From positions 496,001-560,000 of the forward strand of contig LUVW01000003.1 in NCBI GenBank assembly GCA_001661515.1: a stretch of 64,000 nucleotides of DNA, read 5' to 3'. The notes under the pieces are model-generated. The model saw nothing but the letters and a program-made list of their open reading frames with translations, was not told the DNA's origin and ran no database searches. The position numbers and the translations under genes were made by a program. Below are positions 49,617 to 62,546 of the stretch, piece after piece; within the stretch, counting starts at the first letter, position 1, and each line of letters starts with the position of its first letter. This DNA comes from Capniomyces stellatus (taxonomy: Eukaryota; Kickxellomycota; Harpellomycetes; Harpellales; Legeriomycetaceae).

Positions 49617-50469
49617 TTTTTTATAGTTATTCCTGGTTATTGTTTACTTTTGTAAATAAAGAGTGAACAGACTTTTATATAAAAGTATATGAAAGTATAT
49701 AAATGGATTTGGATTTAAAAGCAATAAAGAAATAAAAATAAAGCCTTTTGACAACAGTAGCTGAAAATAACAAGTGAAAAAAAATAACTAGTTGTAGAAG
49801 TATAAACTCCAACTTTTTTTATTTATTTATTTGTTTTTAATTGCTTTTATGTTCAAGCAAGAGGATTTGGTTAGTGGCATTTTGTTTCCAAGACTGTATA
49901 AGACTTTCGACGTTTTATTTTGCCACTTTTAATTTTCAAACTCAACATAAAGTAAAAAGTATAAAGGCGAGTTTAAATCCAGATTGTAGAAGACAAAAAG
50001 CAAAGGCAAAAAAGAAAAAAAGGTAAAAAAAAGAAAGAAAGAAAAGCGCCAATGATAGGGCAAATAGCATTGGGCAGAATTTAGCAAGAACAAGATAACT
50101 GGGCTATCCAATAAATCACTTACACAACAATAAAACAGGAACAATTGGAGGAATGGGAGAATAAATAAGAAAATAATAGAAAATAATCGGCTAATTGTAG
50201 TCAATCAAGGTAAAATGAAGGGGGGGGGGGGGNNNNGGGGGGGGGGGGGGGGGAAAAAAGTATAAATCAGTATATAAGTAAAGGAATTAGGGAGGCTTGA
50301 ACAAGGAAGTTATTGTGGGATATAGGATTGGAATAAAGGATAAGGGAAGCGGTAAACTGAATAATCAGGAGTTGAAGTGTATTAATATATAAAGTAAAGA
50401 TATAGAATATATTATAAAGAAAAAGAATAATGAAAATAAAAGAGAAGGAGAAAGAAAAAGAAAAAGAGG
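49617..50469. other. Intergenic with a G-run and assembly gap
   Basis: 5' region of the p24 gene and 3' region of SPB1. A G run (50220-50232), four undetermined bases (50233-50236) and further G (50237-50253) form a homopolymer gap. Confidence 0.6.
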
Positions 50470-53170
50470 TTAACGTTTTGAGCCCTTCTTTTTAGAGTTG
50501 GACTTATCGGCACGGACATCCTTTTTGAGTCTGCGATCAACCATCTTGTACTTGCCCTTGACACCACCAGGTCTTCCTTGGACTCTCCTGTTACTGCCCT
50601 TGGCAACAACGACTTTAGTTTTCTTTTTAGTATTTTTGTTGACCTTGCTCATTCCAGACTTCATGAGCTTATCGATGTTCTTGGCCTTTTCAGCCTCAGT
50701 CATGTCTTCACTGTTAGCCATACTTTCGGCCTTGGCCTTCAGCTTTGTGAGTTTCTGATTGGCGTGTAACTTTTTCCTGGCTTTTGCTTCCATGACCTTT
50801 TTGATTGGCCTGGTGTTGATTGCTTTCATTTTGGCCTTGAGCATTTCAATGGCCTCCTTTGTGACGGGCAGAACTGGCTTGTTGTAGCGGTTTTCATTGT
50901 CGGTAAACCAGGATGGGAGTGAGTCCTTGTCGTTGAAGGAGCCCTTGTTGAAGAACTTGTCGACCAGATCGGACTTGTTTGTTCGTCTGTTTATCAAGTC
51001 CTGGGCGATTGTGATGGCTTCAGGGGTAGCAAAATCAGTGTAATCGACGTGTTTAGCATCCTTATCGATTCCATCATCTAATTCGTTTACTTCAAGCAGA
51101 GCTGGAGCCAATTCGATATCATCATCAATATCGCCATCATCAACATTACCAACATCGCTATCATCACTGTTGTTGGACTTGTGTACTTTAGCTGAGGTTT
51201 GGTCGGCTGATTCAAGCTTGCGTTTGTTTGATTCCTGCTTGGGTTTGTCTGAGTCAGTGTTGTGCTGAGGTCCGGCAACAACTGGGATGTTTTTGAAGAG
51301 GGGTTGGTCAAACCAAATCGCTGCTTTTTTGGTCAGCTGATTGGGAACAGCAATGTCTTTGACGCTACCAAGCTTGATTTTGTTCTTGTTTTTCAAGTCG
51401 ATTTTACTTTGCTTGTAGTTCTTTTTCATTTCCAGAATTGCTGCCTCATCGTCTGACTCCGAGTCGCTGCCACTAGATCCTGACCCCGACCCTGAGTCTG
51501 ACTCTGAGCCTGTATCGTCAGCTTCCAATGCCTTTTGTCTTGCCACGTCTATATCCATTGCCATTCCGCTTCTTTCTCCGCCTTCGTTGCCATCACCTCC
51601 TTCCTGGTCGTTTTCGATTCCTGCCAGCATTCTCGACTGCTTTTCAAGTCTCTTTTTTATCTTTTTTCTTATTTCCTTTTTGCTTTTGTAGCTGTCCGAG
51701 TCCGAGTTTCCATTTCCATTTTCATTCTCATTGTCACTATCTGATCCAAATCCTCTGAATTCCGATTGCTCGCTTCTCTTCTTCTTGATGTCAAGCTTTG
51801 AGTCTCTTTGTCTTGCCTTCTCGGTGTATCGTTCGTAGATCATATCCAGCTCCTTATCTACTTGAAGTGCTCTTGCTCTGTCTCTATCCAGCTCCAAGTC
51901 GATGTTCACTAGATGTTCATCCTCCTCGTTTCCGCTGTAGTACTCGAGATCCTCCTCTGAATCCTCCATCTCAATCAGCTCGTTTGCCTCGTCAATATCT
52001 ACATTTGCAACTGCCTTTCTTATTCTCTTTGCATCCGACAAGTTTCCTGTTGCCTTTTTCTTCACTGAAAACAGCGATGTGTCGCCCTGGTCTATTCCAA
52101 TATCGGTTGGTGTTGTCATGTTCAGCTGGAGCTTAATCAGCTGCTTCTGTCTTCTTTCGTTCACCCGTCTTCTCTCTTTACGCAACCTCTTTTGCTCATT
52201 TCTTGCCACCAAATCTAACTCCTCCTCCGATTCTGACGATCCTCTTTCCTCCACATCCTCTCCTGCCTCTCCTTCTACTACTCCCTTCTTTTTGATTGTC
52301 GGCAATTCTGACTCCTCCTTCTCGTCCAGCTGCATCCGCTTCCTTATGCTTGTTCTCCATTTCATCAGCATCCTGAAATCCTTTTTACCCAACACCTTCA
52401 AATCTTCACACGAAAGCAGCACTTCTTGGTCTGTTTCTGGGTACTTTACCAGCTCCTTGTCCTCCTCGTTTTCAAATATCAAAGCATTGCATGATCCCAA
52501 CACTCCTGCTGGATCCTTGTCTCTAATAAACTCCATCGCGTGTCTTTTCTTGTGCAATGTATAATTTCCCTCCTCGTAACCATCTCTGTGTCTCTTCTTC
52601 TGCTTCTTTTCTGGTGCAAAGATATCTATCGATGTCAACTTCTTGTTTATATCCAAATCCTCAAACACATACTTTGGATCCAGCAATCTTGGATCAATCT
52701 TCTTTGGCGCTATAAACCCTTGACACACCACAAATATTTCTGCCGACACATTTCTATTTACATTACATCACATATTTAAATTACATATTTAATCTTTTCT
52801 TTATTTCTTTCTTTCTTTCTTCTTTCTCCAATACCCATCCCTGCTACTTATCCCTGATTCTTACCTTGATGATGCTGGCTTGGTAGCTTCTACCTTTTCA
52901 AACAATTGATTAAACACCCACATCAGACAATTGTAATCCTTTGATCTAAACACTTTTGTAACAAACACTCCCCCTTTCTTCAAAAATTCTGTTGCCAATG
53001 CCATCGACCTCAATACCAACTCTGACTGTGTAAACGCATCATGTTGCCACGATGATCCTACGTTGGGTGCTCCGTCATGAAGAACTCTATATATATCCAT
53101 TATTATTCAATAATCATCCCAACATTAGTTATTTGTTTTTTTTTTTTTTTTTTTAAAAAAAANNNNNNNN

Positions 53171-53202
<32 letters not shown>

Positions 53203-53593
53203 ATGAACATCTCTACCAGCCACAACCACAATTATCACCACCATTATTCACTTACACATCAGCCTTCCACGTCTTTAACGTTTGCTTTAAAAATGTTCTA
53301 CATTTGTCTGATGTAATATCTTCCGTCATAGTAATAACATTTGGAATCGACTTAATAGGAACCAAATCAACTCCAATAATTATACTCGGCGAAGGCATAT
53401 ACTTTTGTGCCACTTGAAGCCATCCTCCTGGTGCTGCACAAAGATCGATTAATGCTTTCGATGATCCCAAAAAATTGTATTTTTTATTTAGCTGAATCAA
53501 TTTAAACGCTGAACGTGCTCGGTACCCCTGCTCCTTGGCCAAATGGTAGTACTTGTCAAGACGTCCTTTTGCTGATTTCTTGTTGAACCCCAT
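50470..53593 (-). CDS. SPB1: Spb1-type rRNA 2'-O-methyltransferase (FtsJ family), 60S biogenesis
   Basis: Nucleolar AdoMet-dependent methyltransferase modifying the peptidyl-transferase-centre region of 25S rRNA (Gm2922 in yeast). Three exons, 53256-53593, 52865-53086 and 50470-52753, give 947 residues; yeast Spb1 is 841. The FtsJ domain has the basic start [31 protein letters not shown], the SAM motif [14 protein letters not shown], then [23 protein letters not shown] and [13 protein letters not shown]. These contribute the K-D-K-E catalytic tetrad. Downstream are the [14 protein letters not shown] segment and a long acidic central region. The Spb1 C-terminal domain follows ([61 protein letters not shown]). 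The last residues are Lys/Arg-rich. The first intron contains a homopolymer gap. The start is the first ATG before the conserved N-terminal motif. Confidence 0.96.
53134..53195. repeat. T/A homopolymer runs with gap inside SPB1 intron 1
   Basis: T-run (53134-53154), A-run (53155-53162), eight undetermined bases (53163-53170), then T-run (53171-53195). The intron length is therefore approximate; no coding sequence is affected. Confidence 0.8.
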
Positions 53594-54414
53594 TTTTCTT
53601 TGCTATTTATTTCTTGTGTTTTTCTACTTTAATAAAACCCCCTTTGTCAATTGTACCTGGATATAACCCAAATTTATTTTTTTCTTCCCCCTACTTCTTT
53701 GCTTATGCTGCCTGTGCTGTCTTTGTAGCCTTGTGCAATCTAAACCAAGTATACCTAAAAATAAAAGAAATAAAAAGAAATAATTGTACTAATTTGAATC
53801 TACTTGAAGGAACTTGGAGTATTACCAAAATTTGAATTCAAACTATAAACGGTCCTGATATACTCTGCTAGTTTTTCCATTTCCATCCTCATTCATTTTT
53901 TATTTTTATTTTTATTTTCTATTAATCACCAATTTATTATTTTATTGAAAATGTTTAAAAAAAAAAAATTTTACTTAAAATTTTTTTCTTTTAGCAAACT
54001 TGGTAGTCGATTGAAAAAAAATGAAATAAAAAAAAACTCTGATCCAGCGTTCCATTCGCCAATAATTAAACCCTGATTGGTAAAGCCAAAAAGTAGGCTA
54101 ATTAAAGTTAATTCCAAATCCTATTTTTTTTTTCCACTCTGATCCTTGAAAACTTCACTTTACCGAACTATCGCGTTTAAAGTTTTAATTTAACCGAAGC
54201 CCCAGTGCCTTTAACTTGTAAACCAAAGCTACTCTAGCCATCACATCCAAATCTAGAGCGAATTTCAGTACACACACATATACCCATGTCAAAGTACTGT
54301 TTGAATTGTAACTATAAACTAAAGTCATTGATCGTCGAATTTACTTGCTGCAATTATGTAGAACCGAACTGTTATCAAAACAAATATCAAAAAACAAGCC
54401 AAAAGATTAATTTC
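53594..54414. other. Intergenic; possible tiny minus-strand exon
   Basis: 5' region of SPB1. On the minus strand an intron-like TTTTTAG is followed by a short open exon ending WFRLHKATKTAQAA and a stop at about 53704. I could not build a convincing gene from it. The remainder is A/T-rich. Confidence 0.3.
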
Positions 54415-54486
54415 AGGTCTTACCGAGAGTCGAACTCGGGCTACTGGATTCAAAGTCCAATGTCATGACCGTTAGACCATAAGACC
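54415..54486 (-). tRNA. tRNA-Gln (anticodon UUG)
   Basis: Full cloverleaf on the minus strand, no intron. The acceptor stem GGTCTTA pairs with TAAGACC, with discriminator T. The anticodon stem TTGGA/TCCAG encloses loop CTTTGAA (anticodon TTG). The T stem CCGAG/CTCGG has loop TTCGACT. The D arm carries GTC…GAC. The 3' CCA is not encoded, as expected in eukaryotes. It reads CAA glutamine codons, which are heavily used in the MED25 tracts. Confidence 0.95.
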
Positions 54487-55716
54487 AGCTTAAAATTTTT
54501 TACTTTTATGCCTCTACATCCGTAAATGAAAAATATGCGGCGTCATGTTTTTTATTATTATTGCTCCTCTCCTATTGCCTATTATACTCTGGCCGTTTCT
54601 TTACTTTAAACCCCAATTTCATAATCATAGATATTGTATTGTGGTCGTGTTGAACATCGCTGCTGAAATTAATGGAAATAATGGCACAAAAACGCAGAAT
54701 CCCAAAATCACTGAATTATCACTATCAACTCATTTGAACCATTTAACTCGGATTTAGCTTTGCACTTAATTTAGCATTATAGTGACACACAAAAATACAC
54801 AATTTTTATTGAAATTTACGAGCCATCCCCCTCTCCCCACAAACATGTGTCACAACCTCTGTATGTGAGTTTAAACATAAAGAAATTCCGATAAATAGGA
54901 TAATTCTGCTTGGCCACCCCCCTCCCCCCATCCCTACAACCCAAGCATACGCACAAAGCTGTATCATTATTTCTCATGTACATGTAGTCAGATATTATTC
55001 CGATTAGTAGACTGTTGATAAACTAAGCGTGTCGATATCAAGAGATAGCACTTTTGTAACTCACTGTAAAGCTTGGTATATCTAAAGTTGGTAATCCCAC
55101 AATCAGCATCACGAATATTTTTTTATAAACCACAATATTAAGAGAAACATAGTGCATATATATATACAGCACCTAGTAACACAGTAGCTTAACTATAGCA
55201 ACTGTTTATGGGTTTCTATGTAATTCTGGTTTTTTTTTTACAGACATACTTTGGCCCAAAATATGAGTCAGATATGAATATACTATTATAAGAGTGAGTA
55301 TATGGATATACGAGCAGGCAGTAATAGGGCTGTTGAAAAGCACTGGATAGCTAGCTGGACACATCAACTACATGATTTGTAACAGCAGTAACAGTAACCG
55401 CAACCACAATAACCATAGTAAACAGGATTATACATACACTCAAATTGTCTTTATTATTATTATTGAATGTATCTCGTTTTTTTTTTTCGGTTCCGTGGTA
55501 TTGATTTTGGTTGAAACAGCAATTGTTCACTTTTGTATAAATTCATCAAAACAGAATGTGGTAGTGACTCTCAAGCATAAAAAGAAAGATAATCCAAAAC
55601 CTACAAAGCCTTACCGTTTATTTATTTTTTGAAAGGTATATTCCCAGAACCTCATAAGATATAATTAAAGCGCTAGATCCAGCACATAACCCATAAAGGT
55701 TTTAAAGTAAAAAACG
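54487..55716. other. Intergenic, nothing recognised
   Basis: 1.2 kb between the tRNA and the Ecm33-like gene. AT-rich with C-rich patches (54827-54838, 54917-54928). No gene supported. Confidence 0.5.
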
Positions 55717-56892
55717 ATGATATTGTCAGCACTTGGATGTTTGCTGGGCTTAAGTTGCACTGTTGCTCAGTGTTCAGGTGATTTTGAAATCACTTCTCAG
55801 CTAGATGCAGAAAGACTGTCGTACTGTACACGATATAGAGGCTCGATATTTGTATCCGATGTTGTCGAGGAAGAGCTGGACTTTGGGAACCTGTCTGAAG
55901 TGAATGGGGACATGTATTTTGAAAACAACTTCAACCTGAAATCAATCCTGTTAAACGGGCTGGCCATTGTCAATGGCTCTATAATAGTGCATAAAAACAC
56001 CCAGCTGATTGGACTGGCTGCGCCTAAGCTACACACGCTGTCCGACTTATCGCTAGTAGAAAACCCAAACCTAACGTACTTGAACATCCAATCCATCAAC
56101 AATGCCAATTCTATAAGAATATCGCAAACTGCAATAACCGAGCTAGAAACATTGAAAGTCAAAAAACTTCGATTTATTGATATCCGAAGCAACGAAAACC
56201 TCAGATCAATTGTTGTCCCAAAACTGCAGAAAACTTCCGATTTTATTAGCATATCCAACAACCATCCCCAATCAGTGGTCTCGTTTCCGTCTCTTGGCTC
56301 AATTGGCGGGAATGCCACATTTGAGGGGGTGTTCGATATCAGTGTCCCCAAACTAACCGAGGTAGCCGACATAATCGTCTTTATCGAAAACACCTTTGAA
56401 ACAATTGCATTCGACTCTTTGCAGAGCACCGGGAAGGATCTCCACATAATCAGAAACGAAAACCTAAAAGCGTTCTTTTTTCCAAACCTGAGAAAAATAA
56501 ACGGCGCAGTAATTATTCAAAACAACACGGCGCTGACCACCATTGAAGACAACTTTTTTCCCGCCTTAGACCAGCTAAACGGAAAAGTCCTAATCGTTGG
56601 TCCACTGGATTACATAAGCATGTCTAATCTCAAAAAGACTTCTGGCGCAGTCACTATTTTGTCGTCAGGCAATATCGACTGCACTGACACCAAAAAAAGA
56701 CTTGAACAAAAAAACAAGGACAAATGGATCTGCAACTCCCAAAAAAATAAAAAAGACAAAAACGAGCCCAAAGATGTTGACTTTGACAAGTCCACCAACT
56801 CAGTGTCAAAACTAGGCAATTGTTTCGCTTTATATTTAGTGCCGCAAATCGGACTGCTGTATCTGCTATTATTGCTTGAAATCACCCAATAG
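55717..56892 (+). CDS. Ecm33/Sps2-like GPI-anchored cell-surface protein
   Basis: Intronless, 391 residues. The N-terminal signal peptide (about 1-19, MILSALGCLLGLSCTVAQC) precedes a leucine-rich receptor L-domain-like beta-helix with repeating patterns: LSEVNGDMYFENNFNLKSI, VNGSIIVHKNT, LRFIDIRSNENL, and INGAVIIQNNTALTTIE. Several N-glycosylation sequons are present (NGS, NLT, NAT, NNT). The C-terminus has a Lys/Asp-rich linker and a hydrophobic tail (FALYLVPQIGLLYLLLLL) fitting a GPI-attachment signal. Yeast members support cell wall integrity and apical growth. The repeats are typical of the Ecm33/Sps2/Pst1 family, although the copy is divergent and a plain transmembrane anchor is possible. 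Confidence 0.8.
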   Translation: MILSALGCLLGLSCTVAQCSGDFEITSQLDAERLSYCTRYRGSIFVSDVVEEELDFGNLSEVNGDMYFENNFNLKSILLNGLAIVNGSIIVHKNTQLIGLAAPKLHTLSDLSLVENPNLTYLNIQSINNANSIRISQTAITELETLKVKKLRFIDIRSNENLRSIVVPKLQKTSDFISISNNHPQSVVSFPSLGSIGGNATFEGVFDISVPKLTEVADIIVFIENTFETIAFDSLQSTGKDLHIIRNENLKAFFFPNLRKINGAVIIQNNTALTTIEDNFFPALDQLNGKVLIVGPLDYISMSNLKKTSGAVTILSSGNIDCTDTKKRLEQKNKDKWICNSQKNKKDKNEPKDVDFDKSTNSVSKLGNCFALYLVPQIGLLYLLLLLEITQ

Positions 56893-57339
56893 AACCAAGG
56901 CAACAGAGTAAACCTAAACCTCCTAAAATCCGGCTGAACATGCTTGCAGGTTGTCCAAAAAAACACAAAACCCACTCGAGCAGGGTTATTATTCCATCTA
57001 CATATAATTTAGTTTATAAAATTTCCTATCTGACTTTGAACCAAGGTCTATTTATACTCGGCACATCCGAACTCATCCTTTTCACACTGAATTATAGAAC
57101 CAGAACCAGGCATATTAATAACTAAAAAAAATATTTAAGCTTTGGGTATTCCCCAAACAATCTTTACTCAGTAACACCACACATTAATAAAATCAAATTT
57201 GGCACTTTTATGCTTTAAATAATGTTACAGTTTGTGTTTGTGTTTGTGTTTAATCAGCTATACCAGCTTAATTAAAGCCTCAAAATAAAACAAATTAAAG
57301 TAACATCCGCTGTAAGTTTCCCCTCCCAGCAGTGCACCA
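56893..57339. other. Intergenic between convergent genes
   Basis: Shared 3' region of the Ecm33-like and chitinase genes. Contains a short TGTTTG repeat (57231-57250). No gene supported. Confidence 0.5.
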
Positions 57340-59711
<2,372 letters not shown>

Positions 59712-61316
59712 ATGTATAAAAGCCTAAACGAGAACACTGGAATATCCTTGAGTAGTAGAAGCGCGAGTGGAATATATGCTGGAAATGAATCGATTAATGG
59801 AATAATTGAGGAATCAGGTCTTCTGATCAATAGCCAAATTAATCAGAATCCTCTGCTAATAAATGTCAATAAAGGAATGTACAATAACATGAGAATAAGC
59901 AGGGAATATCGTGGAAAACCTGGTGTTCATACGACCTCTGTAAAGTTTAATAAGGATGGAGCAATGGCGATCACCACAGCGAATAATCACACATTACAAT
60001 TGTTCAGCTGTGTTGATGGTAGCAGGAAGAAGGTGATTCCTAGTCTAAAGTACGGATGTAATTTGGCGGTGTTTTCTTCTGAACACGATAAGGTAGTTTA
60101 CGCGTCAACAAAGGTCGATGGTAAGTTTTACTTGGCAACCCGCTTTTCTTTTCTTTTTTTTTTACTGGAATCACAAGTTGGCTATTTATGCATCTTGATT
60201 AAAACGACTTGATCAAAGCGAAACGAATACTCGATTAAGCAAGTTAACCCGGTACTAATTATTGTAAAATTTGTAGATGCTTTGAGGTACCTTTCTCTCG
60301 AAACAAACGAGTTTATTCGATACTTTAAAGGGCACAGCAAAAGAGTCAATTCGTTGGCATATATACCATTAGACCATATCGATCCAGTACAGCCTTTAGA
60401 AACTGCAACAAATGGGACAAACTCAGAAAAAACTGGATCTAACGAACCTAATAGTTCTCAAACAACTGATAAAAAAGAAAGCAAGAAAAAAGATCCCAAA
60501 ACACCAGCAACACCCAACATGGGCAATCTGTTTTTGACCGGGTCTTGTGACAAAACTGTGCGACTTTGGGACACACTATCTGCATCAAGCGTGGTAAGTT
60601 TAGAGATTCCAGAATCGAATCCAGAATTTGGTATTTCTGTAGGATTTGACCCAACTGGCATGATATTTACTGCAGCTTCAGAACACGAGATCAGACTGTA
60701 TGATATAAGGTGTGTCGGGAGGGAACCCTATTTAAAAACAAACATACTAGAAGAGATCAACATGACGTTTAGACAAACAGCAAGCTGCTTAAACACTCCC
60801 AAAGAAGTCAGAGAAGGTAGTATTACTAGCGTAAAGTTCAACAATCCGTATGGAGACCACATGCTGGTAACTACCGCCTTTGGTCAACGATACTTGGTTG
60901 ACACATTCAATGGCAAGGTTTTGCTAAGATTGGACGAAAATATAGGCGCCCCAATAACATCAAACGATTATAAACAGGGCACCCAACAAATGCAATACAA
61001 TGGCCAAAACTCGGACTTTTCCGCATGTGGTGGATTTGTTGTAGCAGGAAACATTCAAGGAGGGGTTGGGATGTGGGATATTGAACAGGCTATAGAGTAT
61101 CTAGGATCTAACACCGAAAAAAGCAACAAAGAACGGCAACCAATATTTGGAAACGCTGGTAATTCACCCTTTCCAGACGTCGGAATTATGCCAAAAAAAC
61201 TGGACCTGGTAACGAGCTGGCAGGGTCATCACCAAAAACCGGTATGCGCTCTGGGTATTAACCCTAACTATTTGATGGCAATATCGGCTGCCAACGATGT
61301 AGTAAGCATTCTTTAA
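59712..61316 (+). CDS. SWD2: WD-repeat protein Swd2/WDR82
   Basis: Swd2/WDR82 is a beta-propeller shared by the Set1/COMPASS H3K4 methyltransferase and the cleavage/polyadenylation (or PTW/PP1) complexes. Two exons, 59712-60120 and 60277-61316 (GTAAGT…TTTGTAG), give 482 residues against about 315-330 usually. Conserved elements are [73 protein letters not shown] and GINPNYLMAISAANDVVSIL. The exon join falls at the same KVDD site as in other species. Extra length comes from an N-terminal Asn/Ser-rich extension of about 55 residues, a Lys/Ser/Asn/Thr-rich insert at about 171-218 and insertions in later blades. WDR82 identity is clear from the [10 protein letters not shown] block. Confidence 0.9.
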
Positions 61317-62546
61317 TTCAATTCTACGCTATTTTATTTTATTCTGGTTTTTTGGATTTTGGATTCTGGACTTTTGATATGTGGTTGTGGTTATGGTTAT
61401 TTTACAAACGCAATATCTACCCGATTCGTTCCCCAGGCTTGTCTGAAAAGCTACTTTATACATTAAACAGCTGTTGACACGCAATATACACAGCTGTGTA
61501 TGTTGCAAGATAGCTGTGTATACTACAACTTTTCAACTATGACACTCTATAGCCACAAAATAACTAGCAACCCAATGCTTCACGAGTTTATATCAATGTT
61601 AACTAATATGGTGTGTTCTTGGGAACTATGACCTGTTGGTTGTTTTGTAGTTATTTCTGGTTTTATTTTTAATCGGCATATCAACTAAACCAGCTACGCT
61701 CAAATTAGTATCCTAACGGATATTGAAAGAGCATTTTAGCTGGCTTATTTCCAAAAACATCAACGAGTATTTAATTGCTTCTGGTAAAGCTCCGCCAGCT
61801 AGTCCGCTTAGATCGATGTTTAGTAAATTTGAAGTTTGGATAGTGGATTAAAATCCTTTAATCAAATTTTACGTTAACTGGATTTTGAAAGTGGCTGTGC
61901 TGGAAGAGCGATCATCATTGTGCATACGAAAAATTATTTGATTTGTATTTGGAAACATTTTTAAACGTATGCATAAAAATACAAGAAACGGTCAAAACTA
62001 AAGCAATTTTTGATTGAAACGAAATAGGCATTCTGGGAACCATTCAATTTATAATTTGTAAAATACTAGTAATACAAGTAAATCACCATCTGTTCAAGGC
62101 TATCAGCGATACTATCGAATTATTATTATTATTTTTTTATGTGGTTTATTGGTAACAAAATCAACACAACAAAACATACAATATTAAACAATACCATAAA
62201 ATACTATAAAACACTGTACTATTTTGATATGTTAAATGACTCTATTAGCCAACACCCCTTCGATCAATTAGATCGTCCGATGGTTTTTACAGTCGGGGTT
62301 ACAATCAACGCCTGCGAATCTATAATTGAGTGTTTTAATAAATAAAAACGTGAAATAGGCACCTAAAAGAAACTAAAAGAACAAAACTAATTAAACACAA
62401 TTATGCCGATTAAAATGTTAAATAAAAAACGCTACTAAATAGAACAAGAAAACTAGCTAAAACCAAAAATAACATATCAATTGGTAAATTGCCAATCTGG
62501 AACCGAAAAAAGTTCAATGATAGAGTAAAAATGGCAACGGCAAAGT
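61317..62546. other. Intergenic between convergent genes
   Basis: 3' regions of the WDR82-like gene (plus) and the kinase gene (minus). AT-rich, with no gene supported; the frame at 62139-62345 lacks any recognisable motif. Confidence 0.5.

Noticed and set aside
53690..53750. Short minus-strand exon ending WFRLHKATKTAQAA
   Set aside because: Has an acceptor-like border and a clean stop, but the only assembled model gives a 26-residue peptide with no recognised family.
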